Assembly: GCA_041737175.1 (NCBI GenBank)
Contig: JBGSSF010000034.1
Span: 310,001 to 374,000, forward strand
DNA length: 64,000 bases
From: UBA5072 sp041737175
GTDB lineage: Bacteria; Bacteroidota; Bacteroidia; Bacteroidales; UBA10428
Reading direction: 5' to 3'
Under the pieces are notes generated by a model, which was not told the DNA's origin, searched no databases, and saw nothing but the letters and a program-made list of their open reading frames with translations. The translations under genes were made by a program, and so were the position numbers. How positions within the stretch are numbered: position 1 is the first letter of the stretch; the number at the start of each line of letters is the position of its first letter. Below, in pieces: positions 7,079-16,721 of the stretch.

Positions 7079-7108
7079 TTGTAAATGCCATTGTTATTCT
7101 TATTTTAG
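7079..7108 (+). promoter_or_regulatory. Candidate promoter of the M3 peptidase gene
   Basis: TTG at 7079-7081, 19 bases, then TATTTTAG at 7101-7108 (one mismatch to TAnnTTTG), 36 bases before the ATG. A fair match to the Bacteroidota sigma-ABfr promoter. Confidence 0.4.
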
Positions 7109-7144
7109 TGCTCACAAAACAGAGCAAAACAAGATAGTCCGCTT

Positions 7145-9160
7145 ATGATTGATTTTAGTACCCCTTTGCAAACAGTGCCCTTCGATAAAATTAACCCAGG
7201 GCATTATAAACCGGCTTTTGAAGCAGCCATTCAGGAGGCCCGGACCGGACTGGAAAAAATTGCCGGTGCTGCCGGGAAAGCTACTTTCTCCAATACCATC
7301 GAAGCCCTGGAATTCCTGAATTACAATTTGAAACGCCTGGAGCAGGTATTTTTTAATATCAATTCCGCTGAAACGAATACAACCATACAGCAAATTGCCC
7401 AGGAAATATCACCCTGGCTCACTGTCTATTTCAATGATATCACGCTTGATGAAAGGCTCTTTAAACGAGTAAAGCAGGTATATGATGAGAAGGAAACCTA
7501 CCAGCTTGATACAGAACAGCTGAAACTGCTCGAAGATACCTACAAAAGTTTCGTGCGCAGCGGAGCCAACCTGAGCCCTGAAGCCAAAGAAGAATACCGG
7601 AAAGTGACCACGGAACTTTCCACGCTTTCGCTCAAGTTCGAGGAGAACCTGCTCAACGAGACCAATGCCCGTCAGCTGCATATCACAAGGGAACAGGATC
7701 TGGAAGGTTTGCCCGGCTACGTAATAGAAGCAGCATCACTTGAGGCAAGGAACAAAAACCTGGCCGGATGGCTGTTTACCCTGAAAGCACCGAGCTACCA
7801 GCCCTTTATGAAATTTGCGGACAACCGGAAACTTCGCGAGGAACTCTACCGGTCCTATAATTCACGTTGTTTTAAGTCTAATGATAAGGACAACCGTGAG
7901 ATCATCCGGAAGATCGTGAATCATCGGCTGACACTTGCCAATTTGCTCGGTTATAAAACGTATGCCGATTTTGTGCTCGAGGAAAGAATGTCCCGGTCGC
8001 CCTCCAGGGTGAATGACTTCCTGGAAAACCTGCTTAAACAGGCCAAACCAGCAGCCATCAGGGAGCTGCAGGAAGTGCAGTCCTTTGCCCGAAAACTGGG
8101 AGCGGATTTTGAACTTCAGCGGTGGGACTGGGCCTATTATGCCGAGAAACTGAAGAATGAAAAGTTCTCTTTTACCGATGAAATGACGAAGCCCTATTTT
8201 AGGCTGGAGAAAGTGGAAGAAGGTATTTTCGGCCTTGCCGGCAGGCTATACGGGATTACTTTTCAGACTGATTCTTCCTTCCCGGTATATCATCCCGATG
8301 TGAAAACCTGCAGGGTTTTTGATCAGGATGGCTCCCTGCTGGCATTGCTGTATCTGGACTACTTTCCGCGTGAGAGCAAACAGGGCGGTGCCTGGATGAC
8401 CAATTACCTGGAACAGTACAAGATGAACGGGAACGACTTCAGACCCCATGTATCCCTGGTTATGAATTTCACCAAACCCACTGAAACTAAACCTTCCCTG
8501 CTGACATATGATGAGGTCAGAACTTTTCTTCATGAATTCGGACATGCATTGCACAGCATTTTCAGCAACTGCAAATACATGAGCCTGTCGGGAACAAATG
8601 TATACCGTGATTTTGTTGAATTGCCTTCCCAAATCATGGAAAACTGGGCTGAGCAAAAGGAATGGCTCGATAGCATTGCCGTACATTATGAGACTGGTGA
8701 AAAAATTCCGGACGGTCTTCTGGAAAACATGCTGAAAAGCAGAAATTTCAACAGTGGTTTTGCCTTTATCAGGCAGCTCAGCTTTGGCCTGAATGATATG
8801 GCATGGCATACCCTGAGTGACTCTGCAAACCGGCCTATTAGCGAGATTGAGCAGGAAGCCATGGCACCCACAGAACTTTTTCCGCCGGTAGACGGCTGCA
8901 GTGTCAGTACAGGTTTTGCCCACATATTCAGCGGTGGTTATGCCTCCGGTTACTATGGCTATAAATGGGCCGAGGTGCTGGATGCGGATGCCTTCTCCCT
9001 GTTTATGGATCGCGGTTTATTTGACAAGGCAACTGCACAGTCATTCCGGAATAACATCCTGTCGCGTGGTGGTACTGAAAATCCTATGGAGCTTTACCGG
9101 AGGTTCCGGGGACAGGAAGCGTCGGTGGATGCGTTGCTTATCAGAAGCGGATTGAAGTAG
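7145..9160 (+). CDS. M3 family metallopeptidase (Dcp/oligopeptidase A type)
   Basis: This 671-residue zinc peptidase of the thimet oligopeptidase family cleaves short peptides in the cytoplasm or periplasm. The active-site motif F-L-H-E-F-G-H-A-L-H is at about residues 460-469. The length and C-terminal region (G-Y-A-S-G-Y-Y-G-Y-K-W-A-E-V-L-D) match the peptidyl-dipeptidase Dcp/OpdA branch. No signal peptide is visible, which favours a cytoplasmic enzyme. The gene stands alone, diverging from hypE and converging on the symporter gene; a tandem-repeat tract starts at its stop codon. Confidence 0.92.
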   Translation: MIDFSTPLQTVPFDKINPGHYKPAFEAAIQEARTGLEKIAGAAGKATFSNTIEALEFLNYNLKRLEQVFFNINSAETNTTIQQIAQEISPWLTVYFNDITLDERLFKRVKQVYDEKETYQLDTEQLKLLEDTYKSFVRSGANLSPEAKEEYRKVTTELSTLSLKFEENLLNETNARQLHITREQDLEGLPGYVIEAASLEARNKNLAGWLFTLKAPSYQPFMKFADNRKLREELYRSYNSRCFKSNDKDNREIIRKIVNHRLTLANLLGYKTYADFVLEERMSRSPSRVNDFLENLLKQAKPAAIRELQEVQSFARKLGADFELQRWDWAYYAEKLKNEKFSFTDEMTKPYFRLEKVEEGIFGLAGRLYGITFQTDSSFPVYHPDVKTCRVFDQDGSLLALLYLDYFPRESKQGGAWMTNYLEQYKMNGNDFRPHVSLVMNFTKPTETKPSLLTYDEVRTFLHEFGHALHSIFSNCKYMSLSGTNVYRDFVELPSQIMENWAEQKEWLDSIAVHYETGEKIPDGLLENMLKSRNFNSGFAFIRQLSFGLNDMAWHTLSDSANRPISEIEQEAMAPTELFPPVDGCSVSTGFAHIFSGGYASGYYGYKWAEVLDADAFSLFMDRGLFDKATAQSFRNNILSRGGTENPMELYRRFRGQEASVDALLIRSGLK

Positions 9161-9236
9161 TAATGAGTAAAGTGTAATGAGTGGGTTTTGTGTAACGGGT
9201 GTGATCACGCATCACTCATTACTCATCACGCATCAC
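9159..9236. repeat. Gene-end tandem repeat with inverted copies
   Basis: GTAATGAGT at 9174-9182 pairs perfectly with ACTCATTAC at 9214-9222. Around them GTAATGAGT/CATCACTC-type 7-9 base words repeat on both arms. The tract begins in the stop codon of the M3 peptidase gene and runs into the last codons of the convergent symporter gene. A stem-loop could stop transcription from both sides, although no T-run is obvious. Confidence 0.7.
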
Positions 9237-10742
9237 TTCTTTTCTTCTCGTAAAATACAATCCCAAGAAAACAAGCAACCCGTTAATAATCAACAATTCA
9301 AATCCAAAATTATATCCCCGGAACCATTGTTCGGAGTTTTTGTCGAGAAAGTAGCACAGTACCGGTGAAACAAATGAGATGTAGGGAACAACCTTGTCGC
9401 GAATCTGATAACGGGTGAGAATTCCGAAGGAAAACATTCCCAGCAACGGTCCGTAAGTATACCCGGCTATTTTGAAGAGGGCATTGATGACACTTTCATT
9501 GTTCAACACCTTAAATAGTATAATGGCTACGAAGAATAACAGGGCAAATCCGATGTGCACCAAATTGCGTGTGCCCATCCTTTGATTGTCTTCTTTAAAG
9601 CCCAGAAAATCAATACAGAAGGATGTAGTGAGCGCTGTTAAAGCCGAATCGGCGCTGGCATAGGCTGCGGCCAGCAAACCCATGATGAAAACGAAACCCA
9701 CGGCCGGGGGCAGGTAATAAAAAACAAGGAAGGGAAAGAGTACATCTGTTTTATTGCACTGCATACCTTCAACGCCCGGATATTTCAAACCAATCGGACA
9801 ATTCTGAAGCAGTTCGGGATTATTGAAGTTCTCAACGATTATCCCCTTTGAATTGGAATAAATATAAAGCAAGGCACCGAGTGAAAGAAACAGGATATTG
9901 ACAATAACCAGCAATGTGCTCATCCAGTACATATTTTTTTTCGCCTCATGGATATTCTTGCAGCTCAGATTCTTTTGCATCATATCCTGATCCAGTCCGG
10001 TCATTACAATACAAATAAACATACCGCTCAGGAAATGCTTGAAAAAATTATTGCCCGGCTTCCAGTCCCAGACAAAAATTTCAGAATATCGGCTTGACCC
10101 AATGCTGTTAATCAGTCCGGCCAGATCGAGATTAAGCTCTTTGGAGATCATTACGATCGAAAGAATAACGCCGAGAATGAGAAAGGTGGTTTGGAATGTA
10201 TCAGTGTAAACGATTGTTCTTATACCGCCTTTAAACGAATACACATAAATAAGGCCGATGGTTATCAGCACGGTAAGCCAAAAGGGCACACCCATTTTCG
10301 ACAGAATAAAACCATCAATCACCAGAGCTACCAGGTATAAACGAAAGGAGGAGCCAATCACTCGTGAAAGGAGAAAGAAAAATGCTCCTGTCTTATAACT
10401 GTATAAGCCCAGTCGCTGATTCAAATAGACGTAAATGGAAGACAAATTCATCCGGTAATACAATGGCAAAAGCACATTCGCAATGACCAGGTACCCGGCA
10501 AAATATCCGAATACAAGCTGAAGATAAGAAAAGGCGCTGGCACCTACTTCACCGGGAACAGAAATAAATGTGACCCCTGAGATCGATGCGCCGATCATTC
10601 CGAAAGCTACAAGGAACCAGGGTGATTTTCGGTTCCCGACGAAGAACGATGCGTTATCGGCTCCACGGCTGGTGATGATGGAAATAAGGATAAGCAGGGA
10701 GAAATATACAACAACGATGATGAGTAGTATCCACGGATTCAT
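9219..10742 (-). CDS. Sodium:solute symporter (SSS family)
   Basis: This 507-residue polytopic membrane protein has about 13 hydrophobic segments. The N-terminal SSS pattern is clear: a first helix, then S-F-F-V-G-N-R-K-S-P-W and G-A-S-I-S-G-V-T-F-I-S-V-P-G-E-V-G. The family imports sugars, amino acids, nucleosides or vitamins with Na+; the substrate cannot be read here. The last residues (V-M-R-D-E) and the TAA stop are encoded by the gene-end tandem repeat, so the original C-terminus may have been replaced. The gene diverges from recR. Confidence 0.9.
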   Translation of the reverse strand: MNPWILLIIVVVYFSLLILISIITSRGADNASFFVGNRKSPWFLVAFGMIGASISGVTFISVPGEVGASAFSYLQLVFGYFAGYLVIANVLLPLYYRMNLSSIYVYLNQRLGLYSYKTGAFFFLLSRVIGSSFRLYLVALVIDGFILSKMGVPFWLTVLITIGLIYVYSFKGGIRTIVYTDTFQTTFLILGVILSIVMISKELNLDLAGLINSIGSSRYSEIFVWDWKPGNNFFKHFLSGMFICIVMTGLDQDMMQKNLSCKNIHEAKKNMYWMSTLLVIVNILFLSLGALLYIYSNSKGIIVENFNNPELLQNCPIGLKYPGVEGMQCNKTDVLFPFLVFYYLPPAVGFVFIMGLLAAAYASADSALTALTTSFCIDFLGFKEDNQRMGTRNLVHIGFALLFFVAIILFKVLNNESVINALFKIAGYTYGPLLGMFSFGILTRYQIRDKVVPYISFVSPVLCYFLDKNSEQWFRGYNFGFELLIINGLLVFLGLYFTRRKEVMRDE

Positions 10743-10821
10743 GATGGGAAAATTGGTGATCTTTTGTTTGCAAGAATACTAAAAACATTCAAGCCGTAAA
10801 ACAGTTGAGGCAATAAAAGCG

Positions 10822-10829
10822 TATTTTTG
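10822..10829 (+). promoter_or_regulatory. -7 promoter box upstream of recR
   Basis: TATTTTTG, a full match to TAnnTTTG, 43 bases before the recR ATG. The nearest TTG lies only 14 bases upstream, so the -33 element is weak or atypical. Confidence 0.35.
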
Positions 10830-10872
10830 CAGCACTGATTGTGGTTTGTTCTATTTATTACGGTTTGAATCC

Positions 10873-11487
10873 ATGAACCTAAACTATCCTTCCAGGCTGC
10901 TTGAAGCAGCTGTAAATGAGTTTGCCACCCTGCCGGGTATTGGTCACAAAACTGCACTGCGGTTGGTGTTGCATATGCTTAGACAGGACAGCGCTGCATT
11001 GGAGACATTCGGAAATACCATTATCCGTTTAGGCACTGAACTAAGATTCTGTAAAGTTTGCAGGAATGTCTGTGATGAAGATATCTGCCCGATTTGTTCC
11101 GATAAACGACGGGACCAATCCATCATTTGTGTTGTGGAAAACATCAAGGATATCATGATCATCGAAAATACCCAGCAATACAGAGGTGTTTATCATGTCC
11201 TTGGCGGGATAATATCTCCGATGGATGGTATGGGACCCTCAGACCTGAATATCAGCAGCCTTGAAGAGCGGGTGAAAAAGGGAGGCATCAGGGAATTGAT
11301 ACTGGCCCTGAGCGCCACCATGGAAGGCGATACGACCAATTTCTATCTATACCGGAGACTATCACCCTTTAAGATAGAATTTTCAACGCTTGCAAGAGGA
11401 GTTTCCATCGGTGATGAACTTGAATATACCGATGAGATAACTTTAGGCAGGTCAATACTGAACAGGATTCCCTTTAATGCTTCTTGA
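10873..11487 (+). CDS. recR: Recombination protein RecR
   Basis: RecR (204 residues) works with RecF/RecO to load RecA at gapped DNA. The start is set at the ATG giving M-N-L-N-Y-P-S-R-L; an in-frame extension reaches 10846 but lies outside the family. The order is: HhH region L-P-G-I-G-H-K-T-A; zinc finger C-K-V-C-x7-C-P-I-C; Toprim domain beginning I-C-V-V-E-N; and the C-terminal L-A-R-G-V-S-I-G-D-E-L-E-Y-T-D segment. The 3' end overlaps the convergent glucokinase gene by 14 bases. Confidence 0.97.
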   Translation: MNLNYPSRLLEAAVNEFATLPGIGHKTALRLVLHMLRQDSAALETFGNTIIRLGTELRFCKVCRNVCDEDICPICSDKRRDQSIICVVENIKDIMIIENTQQYRGVYHVLGGIISPMDGMGPSDLNISSLEERVKKGGIRELILALSATMEGDTTNFYLYRRLSPFKIEFSTLARGVSIGDELEYTDEITLGRSILNRIPFNAS

Positions 11488-12229
11488 TATTGACCTTGGC
11501 TGCCATGGCAGCCCCAATAATTCCGGCTTCATTCAGGAATTTGGCTGGTACAATTTTGGCTTTCAGGTTTAACTGATCCTTAAAAAGATCCAGCTTTTTA
11601 CTTGCACCACCACCCAGAATGATCATTTCGGGCCAGCAAAGAAATTCTATGTGCGACAGGTACTCATTCAGTCTTTTTCCCCAGGCTTCCCAGTCAAGAT
11701 TCTCTTTTTTGCGGGTTGCATCCGAAGCATAAACCTCAGCATCCATGCCTTTGAACTCCACATGACCAAATTCAGTATTCGGATACAATTTGCCCTTGAT
11801 AAACAGGGATGAACCAATCCCGGTTCCAACGGTCAGCACAACGATTGCGCCTTTGAATCCGGCTCCGGCTCCCAGTTTGACCTCAGCCAAACCGGCTGCA
11901 TCCGCATCGTTGATTATCCAGACCGGAAGTTTGAGTGTATCTTTAAGAAGCTTTCTGGCATCGGTATTGATCCAGGATTTGTCGATATTTGCTGCAGTCC
12001 TGACCACCCCATTTTGCACAACGGCAGGGAAGCCGCAACCTACAGGTCCTTCCCATTTAAAATGTTTGACCAGCTCTTTAATGGCCTTTGCAACTTGTTG
12101 TGGGGAGGAAGGATCCGGCGTGGGTATTCGGTGCCTTTCATCCAGCAATTTACCGGATTTTGTATCTACAGGCGCACCTTTGATCCCAGATCCGCCAAAA
12201 TCTATTCCAAGGACTTCTTTAAAATTCAT
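11474..12229 (-). CDS. ppgK: ROK-family polyphosphate glucokinase-like protein
   Basis: The protein (251 residues from M-N-F-K-E-V) has the ROK/hexokinase fold. The phosphate-1 loop G-I-D-F-G-G-S-G-I-K-G-A matches polyphosphate glucokinases closely. A second motif, I-N-D-A-D-A-A-G, holds the catalytic Asp, and T-V-G-T-G-I-G-S-S is the phosphate-2 loop. PpgK phosphorylates glucose with polyphosphate and often also ATP. An upstream ATG-like extension to 12277 is possible but lies outside the conserved fold. The 3' end overlaps recR by 14 bases, tail to tail. Confidence 0.85.
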   Translation of the reverse strand: MNFKEVLGIDFGGSGIKGAPVDTKSGKLLDERHRIPTPDPSSPQQVAKAIKELVKHFKWEGPVGCGFPAVVQNGVVRTAANIDKSWINTDARKLLKDTLKLPVWIINDADAAGLAEVKLGAGAGFKGAIVVLTVGTGIGSSLFIKGKLYPNTEFGHVEFKGMDAEVYASDATRKKENLDWEAWGKRLNEYLSHIEFLCWPEMIILGGGASKKLDLFKDQLNLKAKIVPAKFLNEAGIIGAAMAAKVNIKKH

Positions 12230-12448
12230 AAATTTAGGTTTACTATATGCTAACGCAAGATAGCAATAAAAAGCCAAAGTCAGATCTTTTAATGCAGATT
12301 TTGTTTATTATCGCCCCATGTAGAATTTTTTTACACAATGTTGGCCGGATATTTCTTTTAAATTAATATTTTGGTGTAATTTAGAATCTGTGTTATCCCT
12401 GCCTTGTGAACCGGGAAACTTTTGAAATTTTATTTTGATATCTACTTG

Positions 12449-13669
12449 ATGGAGAGAAGCATTAACGCACTGTTGAACAGTAACCTCAGGGTGATCATAC
12501 CTGATTTCGGAGCCTTTATTATCAGGCAGAAAGAACCAAGGATTGTTGTTTTCAATGAGTTTCTTCGATACAATGACGGACTCCTGATAGGATATGTTGC
12601 CAAAACCGAGGGCGTGGATCTGGAAATTGCAGATCAGCTGGTAGGTGATTTTGCGACGAATATCATCAAGGTCCTGGACAGCGGGAAAAGTTATAATCTG
12701 GAAGGTATTGGCCTGCTTCAAAAGGACAGCAGCGGGAAGATCATTTTCGAAAGTGAAGACAAAAATGCGAAACCTGATGTCATTCAGGAAATCGAGACAG
12801 AATCGGCCATACTAATGAGTGAAGAAGAACCGCCTGCAATTGAAGAATCGCCTGCAATAGAAGATCTGCCTGTTATAGAAGAAAATCCAGTAAAAGAAGA
12901 AACACCCATAAGAGTAGTAGTTCCTGAAAAAGAAGAACCAAAATCAAAACCAAAATCAAAACCAAAGCCAAAACCAAAGCCAAAACCGCAGACTAAACAA
13001 AAGGCCAAGGTTAAAACGGTTGGTAAAACAACTATTTCCCGAAAACAGGCAGCCGAGCCCGTTGAAATTCCACATCCGGCAGAAGATCAGGCTGCGCCCG
13101 ATGAGAAGTTACCCGAACCGATTCAGCAGGCAGAGAAGCCTGCCGCCTTTGCTCAACCTGTCGTGAATGAGATTAAAGACGATGAAAAGGCTCCTGATCA
13201 GGTTAATCTGATTATTAAATGGATTGTTATCATTCTTTTGGCAAATGCTGCCATCATTGCCTGGTTCATTTTTGGCGACAGTATACGTGGACTTTTCAAA
13301 ACGAAGAAACCACAGATAGGCATCATGGATTCGGTTTACGAGAATTTATCTGATTCTGTGAGAGCTGCGGCCCTTGATACTACGCTCATTTTCAAGGAAT
13401 CCTCAGAATTAATTGCCATCGAAAAGGATACTTCTGCCAGGGAGAATCTTCGGTATTACATTGTCGCCGGATGCTTCAGAGATGAAATCAATGCAGATGA
13501 ACTGGTGAAATCACTGAAGGATCAGGGTTTTAGTGCTGAGAAGTTTGGCAAGATCGGCAATCTGTATGCCGTAAGCTTTGCATCTTTCAATGATAAGGAG
13601 ATGGCAGTTAAAGAGCTCAAACGCATACGCGAAGATATTCATCCGGAAGCCTGGATGACAAGATTCTAA
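12449..13669 (+). CDS. HU (CCDC81-type)-SPOR membrane protein
   Basis: This protein of about 406 residues (start set at M-E-R-S-I-N-A) is a Bacteroidota-specific fusion. Residues 1-85 are a CCDC81-type HU-like domain (L-R-V-I-I-P-D-F-G-A-F-I). Then come an acidic Pro/Glu stretch and a Lys-Pro run encoded by a short tandem repeat near 12945-12990. One membrane helix is at about residues 253-275 (nt 13205-13275). The C-terminus is a SPOR domain (Y-Y-I-V-A-G-C-F onward), which binds denuded peptidoglycan at division sites. The layout puts the HU domain in the cytoplasm and SPOR in the periplasm, possibly linking nucleoid and septum; that link is inference. Confidence 0.85.
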   Translation: MERSINALLNSNLRVIIPDFGAFIIRQKEPRIVVFNEFLRYNDGLLIGYVAKTEGVDLEIADQLVGDFATNIIKVLDSGKSYNLEGIGLLQKDSSGKIIFESEDKNAKPDVIQEIETESAILMSEEEPPAIEESPAIEDLPVIEENPVKEETPIRVVVPEKEEPKSKPKSKPKPKPKPKPQTKQKAKVKTVGKTTISRKQAAEPVEIPHPAEDQAAPDEKLPEPIQQAEKPAAFAQPVVNEIKDDEKAPDQVNLIIKWIVIILLANAAIIAWFIFGDSIRGLFKTKKPQIGIMDSVYENLSDSVRAAALDTTLIFKESSELIAIEKDTSARENLRYYIVAGCFRDEINADELVKSLKDQGFSAEKFGKIGNLYAVSFASFNDKEMAVKELKRIREDIHPEAWMTRF

Positions 13670-13700
13670 AAATTTATTTACCAATCTAAAATTGTTTATC

Positions 13701-15248
13701 ATGTGTAAATTCAGACTATTTAGCATTGCATTGATATTGAGTGCAATGCCGTTAGTACTATGGTCCCAGTCAAACACACTCATCCTGAATACTGATCTGA
13801 CCGCAGATACGATTAGCCGTCATATTTATGGCAATTTCTCTGAGCATCTGGGCCACTGCATTTACGGGGGTATCTGGGTGGGTGAGAATTCCCCCATTCC
13901 CAACACCCGTGGTATCCGCAATGATGTGGTAGCAGCGCTGAAAAGGCTGAACATACCTAATCTGCGCTGGCCGGGCGGTTGTTTTGCCGATGAATACCAC
14001 TGGATGGACGGTATAGGTCCGCGCGACAAGCGTCCTAAAATGATCAATACCCATTGGGGAGGGGTATTAGAAGACAACAGCTTTGGAACCCATGAATTTC
14101 TCGATTTGTGCGAGCAGGTTGGAACCGAACCGTATATCTGTGGCAATCTTGGGAGCGGTTCAGTTGAAGAAATGTCGAAATGGGTGGAATACATTACCTT
14201 CGATGGTCAAAGTCCCATGTCGGAATTGCGAAAACAAAACGGCAGGGAAAAACCCTGGAATGTCAAACTCTGGGGAGTTGGAAATGAAAACTGGGGTTGC
14301 GGGGGCAATATGACAGCCGAATTCTATGCCGACCAGTATAAGCGGTACGCCACGTATACCCGCAATTATGGAAATAACGTCCTTTTCAAGATAGCAGGCG
14401 GTCCAAATACCGATGATTATCATTGGACAGAAACCCTGATGGACAATGTTCCCCTTCATATGATGAACGGAGTATCGCTCCACTATTACACAGTTCCGAA
14501 TTCCTGGCAAAAGAAGGGATCATCCACACAATTCACCGAGGAGGAGTATTTCACCACGATCCGGAAAACGCTGTATATGGAAGAACTGGTTACACGACAT
14601 GCTTCCATCATGGATCAATATGATCCGCAAAAACGGGTGGGTCTTATTGTTGATGAATGGGGTACCTGGTACGATGTGGAACAGGGAACAAATCCCGGAT
14701 TCCTTTTCCAGCAGAATACCCTCCGGGATGCCCTGGTGGCAGGCATTAATCTGAATATCTTCAACAATCACTGCGACAGGGTTAAGGGAGCCAATATTGC
14801 CCAGATGGTGAATGTTTTGCAGGCTATTATATTCACCGAAGGTGAAAAAATGGTACTGACACCTACTTACTATGTCTTCGAGATGTACAAAGTGCATCAG
14901 GATGCTGTTTTAATTCCCGTCAGCTTCAAATCACCAGATTATGTGCTGCAGGGTGAAGCAATTCCCGCTGTTACGGCTTCTGCATCAAAGGATAAAAGCG
15001 GGAAGATTCACATTACTTTTACCAATGCCGATCCGCATCAGGAAATCGAAATAAATATCGAAATCCGTGGTGCCCAGGCCGGTAAGGTTACAGGGACCCT
15101 GCTTTCTGCCAGGGAACTGTCGGCTCATAATTCCTTTGTCAACCCGGGGACCATCAAGACCCTACCATGGAATAGCCTGAAACAAAATAAAAATATATTG
15201 ACTGTCAAGCTGCCGGCTTCTTCTGTCAGCATGCTTGAAATTAATTAA
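13701..15248 (+). CDS. GH51 alpha-L-arabinofuranosidase, secreted
   Basis: This 515-residue enzyme removes terminal arabinofuranose from arabinan, arabinogalactan or arabinoxylan. The signal peptide is residues 1-21 (cleavage near L-W-S-Q-S). The TIM barrel shows L-R-W-P-G-G-C-F-A-D-E-Y-H-W, the acid/base Glu in G-V-G-N-E-N-W-G-C-G-G and the nucleophile Glu in V-D-E-W-G-T-W-Y, all typical of GH51. The ATG at 13701 is preferred to a TTG nine bases upstream. It is the first gene of a three-gene glycan operon with 18-base gaps to its neighbours. Confidence 0.95.
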   Translation: MCKFRLFSIALILSAMPLVLWSQSNTLILNTDLTADTISRHIYGNFSEHLGHCIYGGIWVGENSPIPNTRGIRNDVVAALKRLNIPNLRWPGGCFADEYHWMDGIGPRDKRPKMINTHWGGVLEDNSFGTHEFLDLCEQVGTEPYICGNLGSGSVEEMSKWVEYITFDGQSPMSELRKQNGREKPWNVKLWGVGNENWGCGGNMTAEFYADQYKRYATYTRNYGNNVLFKIAGGPNTDDYHWTETLMDNVPLHMMNGVSLHYYTVPNSWQKKGSSTQFTEEEYFTTIRKTLYMEELVTRHASIMDQYDPQKRVGLIVDEWGTWYDVEQGTNPGFLFQQNTLRDALVAGINLNIFNNHCDRVKGANIAQMVNVLQAIIFTEGEKMVLTPTYYVFEMYKVHQDAVLIPVSFKSPDYVLQGEAIPAVTASASKDKSGKIHITFTNADPHQEIEINIEIRGAQAGKVTGTLLSARELSAHNSFVNPGTIKTLPWNSLKQNKNILTVKLPASSVSMLEIN

Positions 15249-15266
15249 CGCTCTAATCTTGCCGCC

Positions 15267-16703
15267 ATGATAAATAACCGCAGGGATTTCATTAAGAAAA
15301 GCGCTCTTGCAGGAGCAGGTGTATTGGGAATGAATTTATCCGGTCAGGACGTGTTCGGCCAGTCGGATAATATACATGAAAGAGGCATCGAAGGTCAGGT
15401 GAAAGCGGGCTTCATAGGAGTTGGAAGCCGGGGCCGCAGCCATCTGAATGATAGCATGGCGCTTAAGGATGTTGAGATAGTTGCTGTCTGCGACATTCAG
15501 AAATCCTCACTGGATGAAGCCCTGAAAATGATAGCAGGGAAAGGTCGTAAGGCACCCAGAATATATACCGGGAACGACAAATCCTTTGAGGATATGCTGA
15601 AAAATGAAACACTCGATGCCGTCATCATTGCAACACCATGGGAGTGGCATGTTCCCATGTCGATAGCCTCCATGAAGGCCGGAATACCCTACACGGCTGT
15701 TGAGGTTTCAGCCGCCAACACCCTGGAGGAGTGCTGGGATCTGGTGAATGTTCACGAGGAGACCGGTAAAGAGCTGATGATCCTGGAAAATGTATGTTAC
15801 CGGCGTGATGTTATGGCCGTGCTTAACATGGTGCGAACCGGACTCATGGGTGAGATCATCCATTGCCGGTGCGGCTATGAACATGACCTGCGTTCCGTGA
15901 AATTCAATGACGGGGTTCATTATGATTATATCCCGGGAGGGGAGCTCAAAATGGGCAAGGAAGCTTATTCCGAGGCACAATGGAGAGCACTGCATGCTAT
16001 CAGGCGAAACGGTGACCTGTATCCAACCCATGGAATCGGACCTGTAGCCAATTACCTTGATATCAACAGGGGCAACAGGTTTATAACGCTTTCGGCAATG
16101 GCTACCAAATCGCGCGGATTGCATAAATTCATCATCGAGAACGGTGGCGCGCAGCATCCATACGCCAATATTGACTTTAACCTGGGTGATATCGTGACCT
16201 CCATGATCAAATGCGCCAACGGGGAAACTATAATCGTTACGCATGACACCAATCTTCCGAGGCCTTATTCACTTGGTTTCCGTGTTGAAGGTACAAGTGG
16301 TTTGTGGTACAACGACGGCGATACGATTTACATTGAAGGAAAGTCAAAGAATCCCCACCAGTGGGATGAATCCAAAGAGTGGACCATCAGGTATGATCAC
16401 AAATACTGGCGTGAAAGGGGACAGGAGGCTGAAGGCGGTGGTCATGGCGGTATGGATTTCATTATGTTGTATGATTTCTTTGATGCAGTCAGGAATAAAA
16501 AGCCTGTACCGCTTGATGCATATGATGCGGCTGCCTGGAGCGCCGTTTCGGCATTGTCTGAAATGTCGGTCAACCGTGGAGGATCCCTCGTAGATTTCCC
16601 CGATTTTACCCGCGGGAAATGGATCAAACGAGAACCTTTGTTTGCCAGGGATGAGAAATTTCCCTTGGATCCCAAACGTGCGCTGATCAACGATTTGTTC
16701 TGA
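15267..16703 (+). CDS. GH109-like Gfo/Idh/MocA protein, Tat-exported
   Basis: This 478-residue protein starts with a twin-arginine signal (N-R-R-D-F-I-K-K). An NAD-binding Rossmann fold follows (G-F-I-G-V-G-S-R-G-R). The block Y-P-T-H-G-I-G-P-V-A near residue 252 and the C-terminal F-P-D-F-T-R-G-K-W are hallmarks of GH109. That family cleaves alpha-N-acetylgalactosaminides (and related sugars) by an NAD+-dependent redox mechanism. The substrate here could differ because its neighbours attack arabinose and galactose linkages. It lies in an operon between GH51 and GH2 with 18-base gaps on both sides. Confidence 0.8.
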   Translation: MINNRRDFIKKSALAGAGVLGMNLSGQDVFGQSDNIHERGIEGQVKAGFIGVGSRGRSHLNDSMALKDVEIVAVCDIQKSSLDEALKMIAGKGRKAPRIYTGNDKSFEDMLKNETLDAVIIATPWEWHVPMSIASMKAGIPYTAVEVSAANTLEECWDLVNVHEETGKELMILENVCYRRDVMAVLNMVRTGLMGEIIHCRCGYEHDLRSVKFNDGVHYDYIPGGELKMGKEAYSEAQWRALHAIRRNGDLYPTHGIGPVANYLDINRGNRFITLSAMATKSRGLHKFIIENGGAQHPYANIDFNLGDIVTSMIKCANGETIIVTHDTNLPRPYSLGFRVEGTSGLWYNDGDTIYIEGKSKNPHQWDESKEWTIRYDHKYWRERGQEAEGGGHGGMDFIMLYDFFDAVRNKKPVPLDAYDAAAWSAVSALSEMSVNRGGSLVDFPDFTRGKWIKREPLFARDEKFPLDPKRALINDLF

Positions 16704-16721
16704 TATTTACGATTAACTATT

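Noticed and set aside
12784..13008. Gly/Phe/Ser-rich minus-strand frame
   Set aside because: It is the antisense of the Lys-Pro repeat of the HU-SPOR gene.
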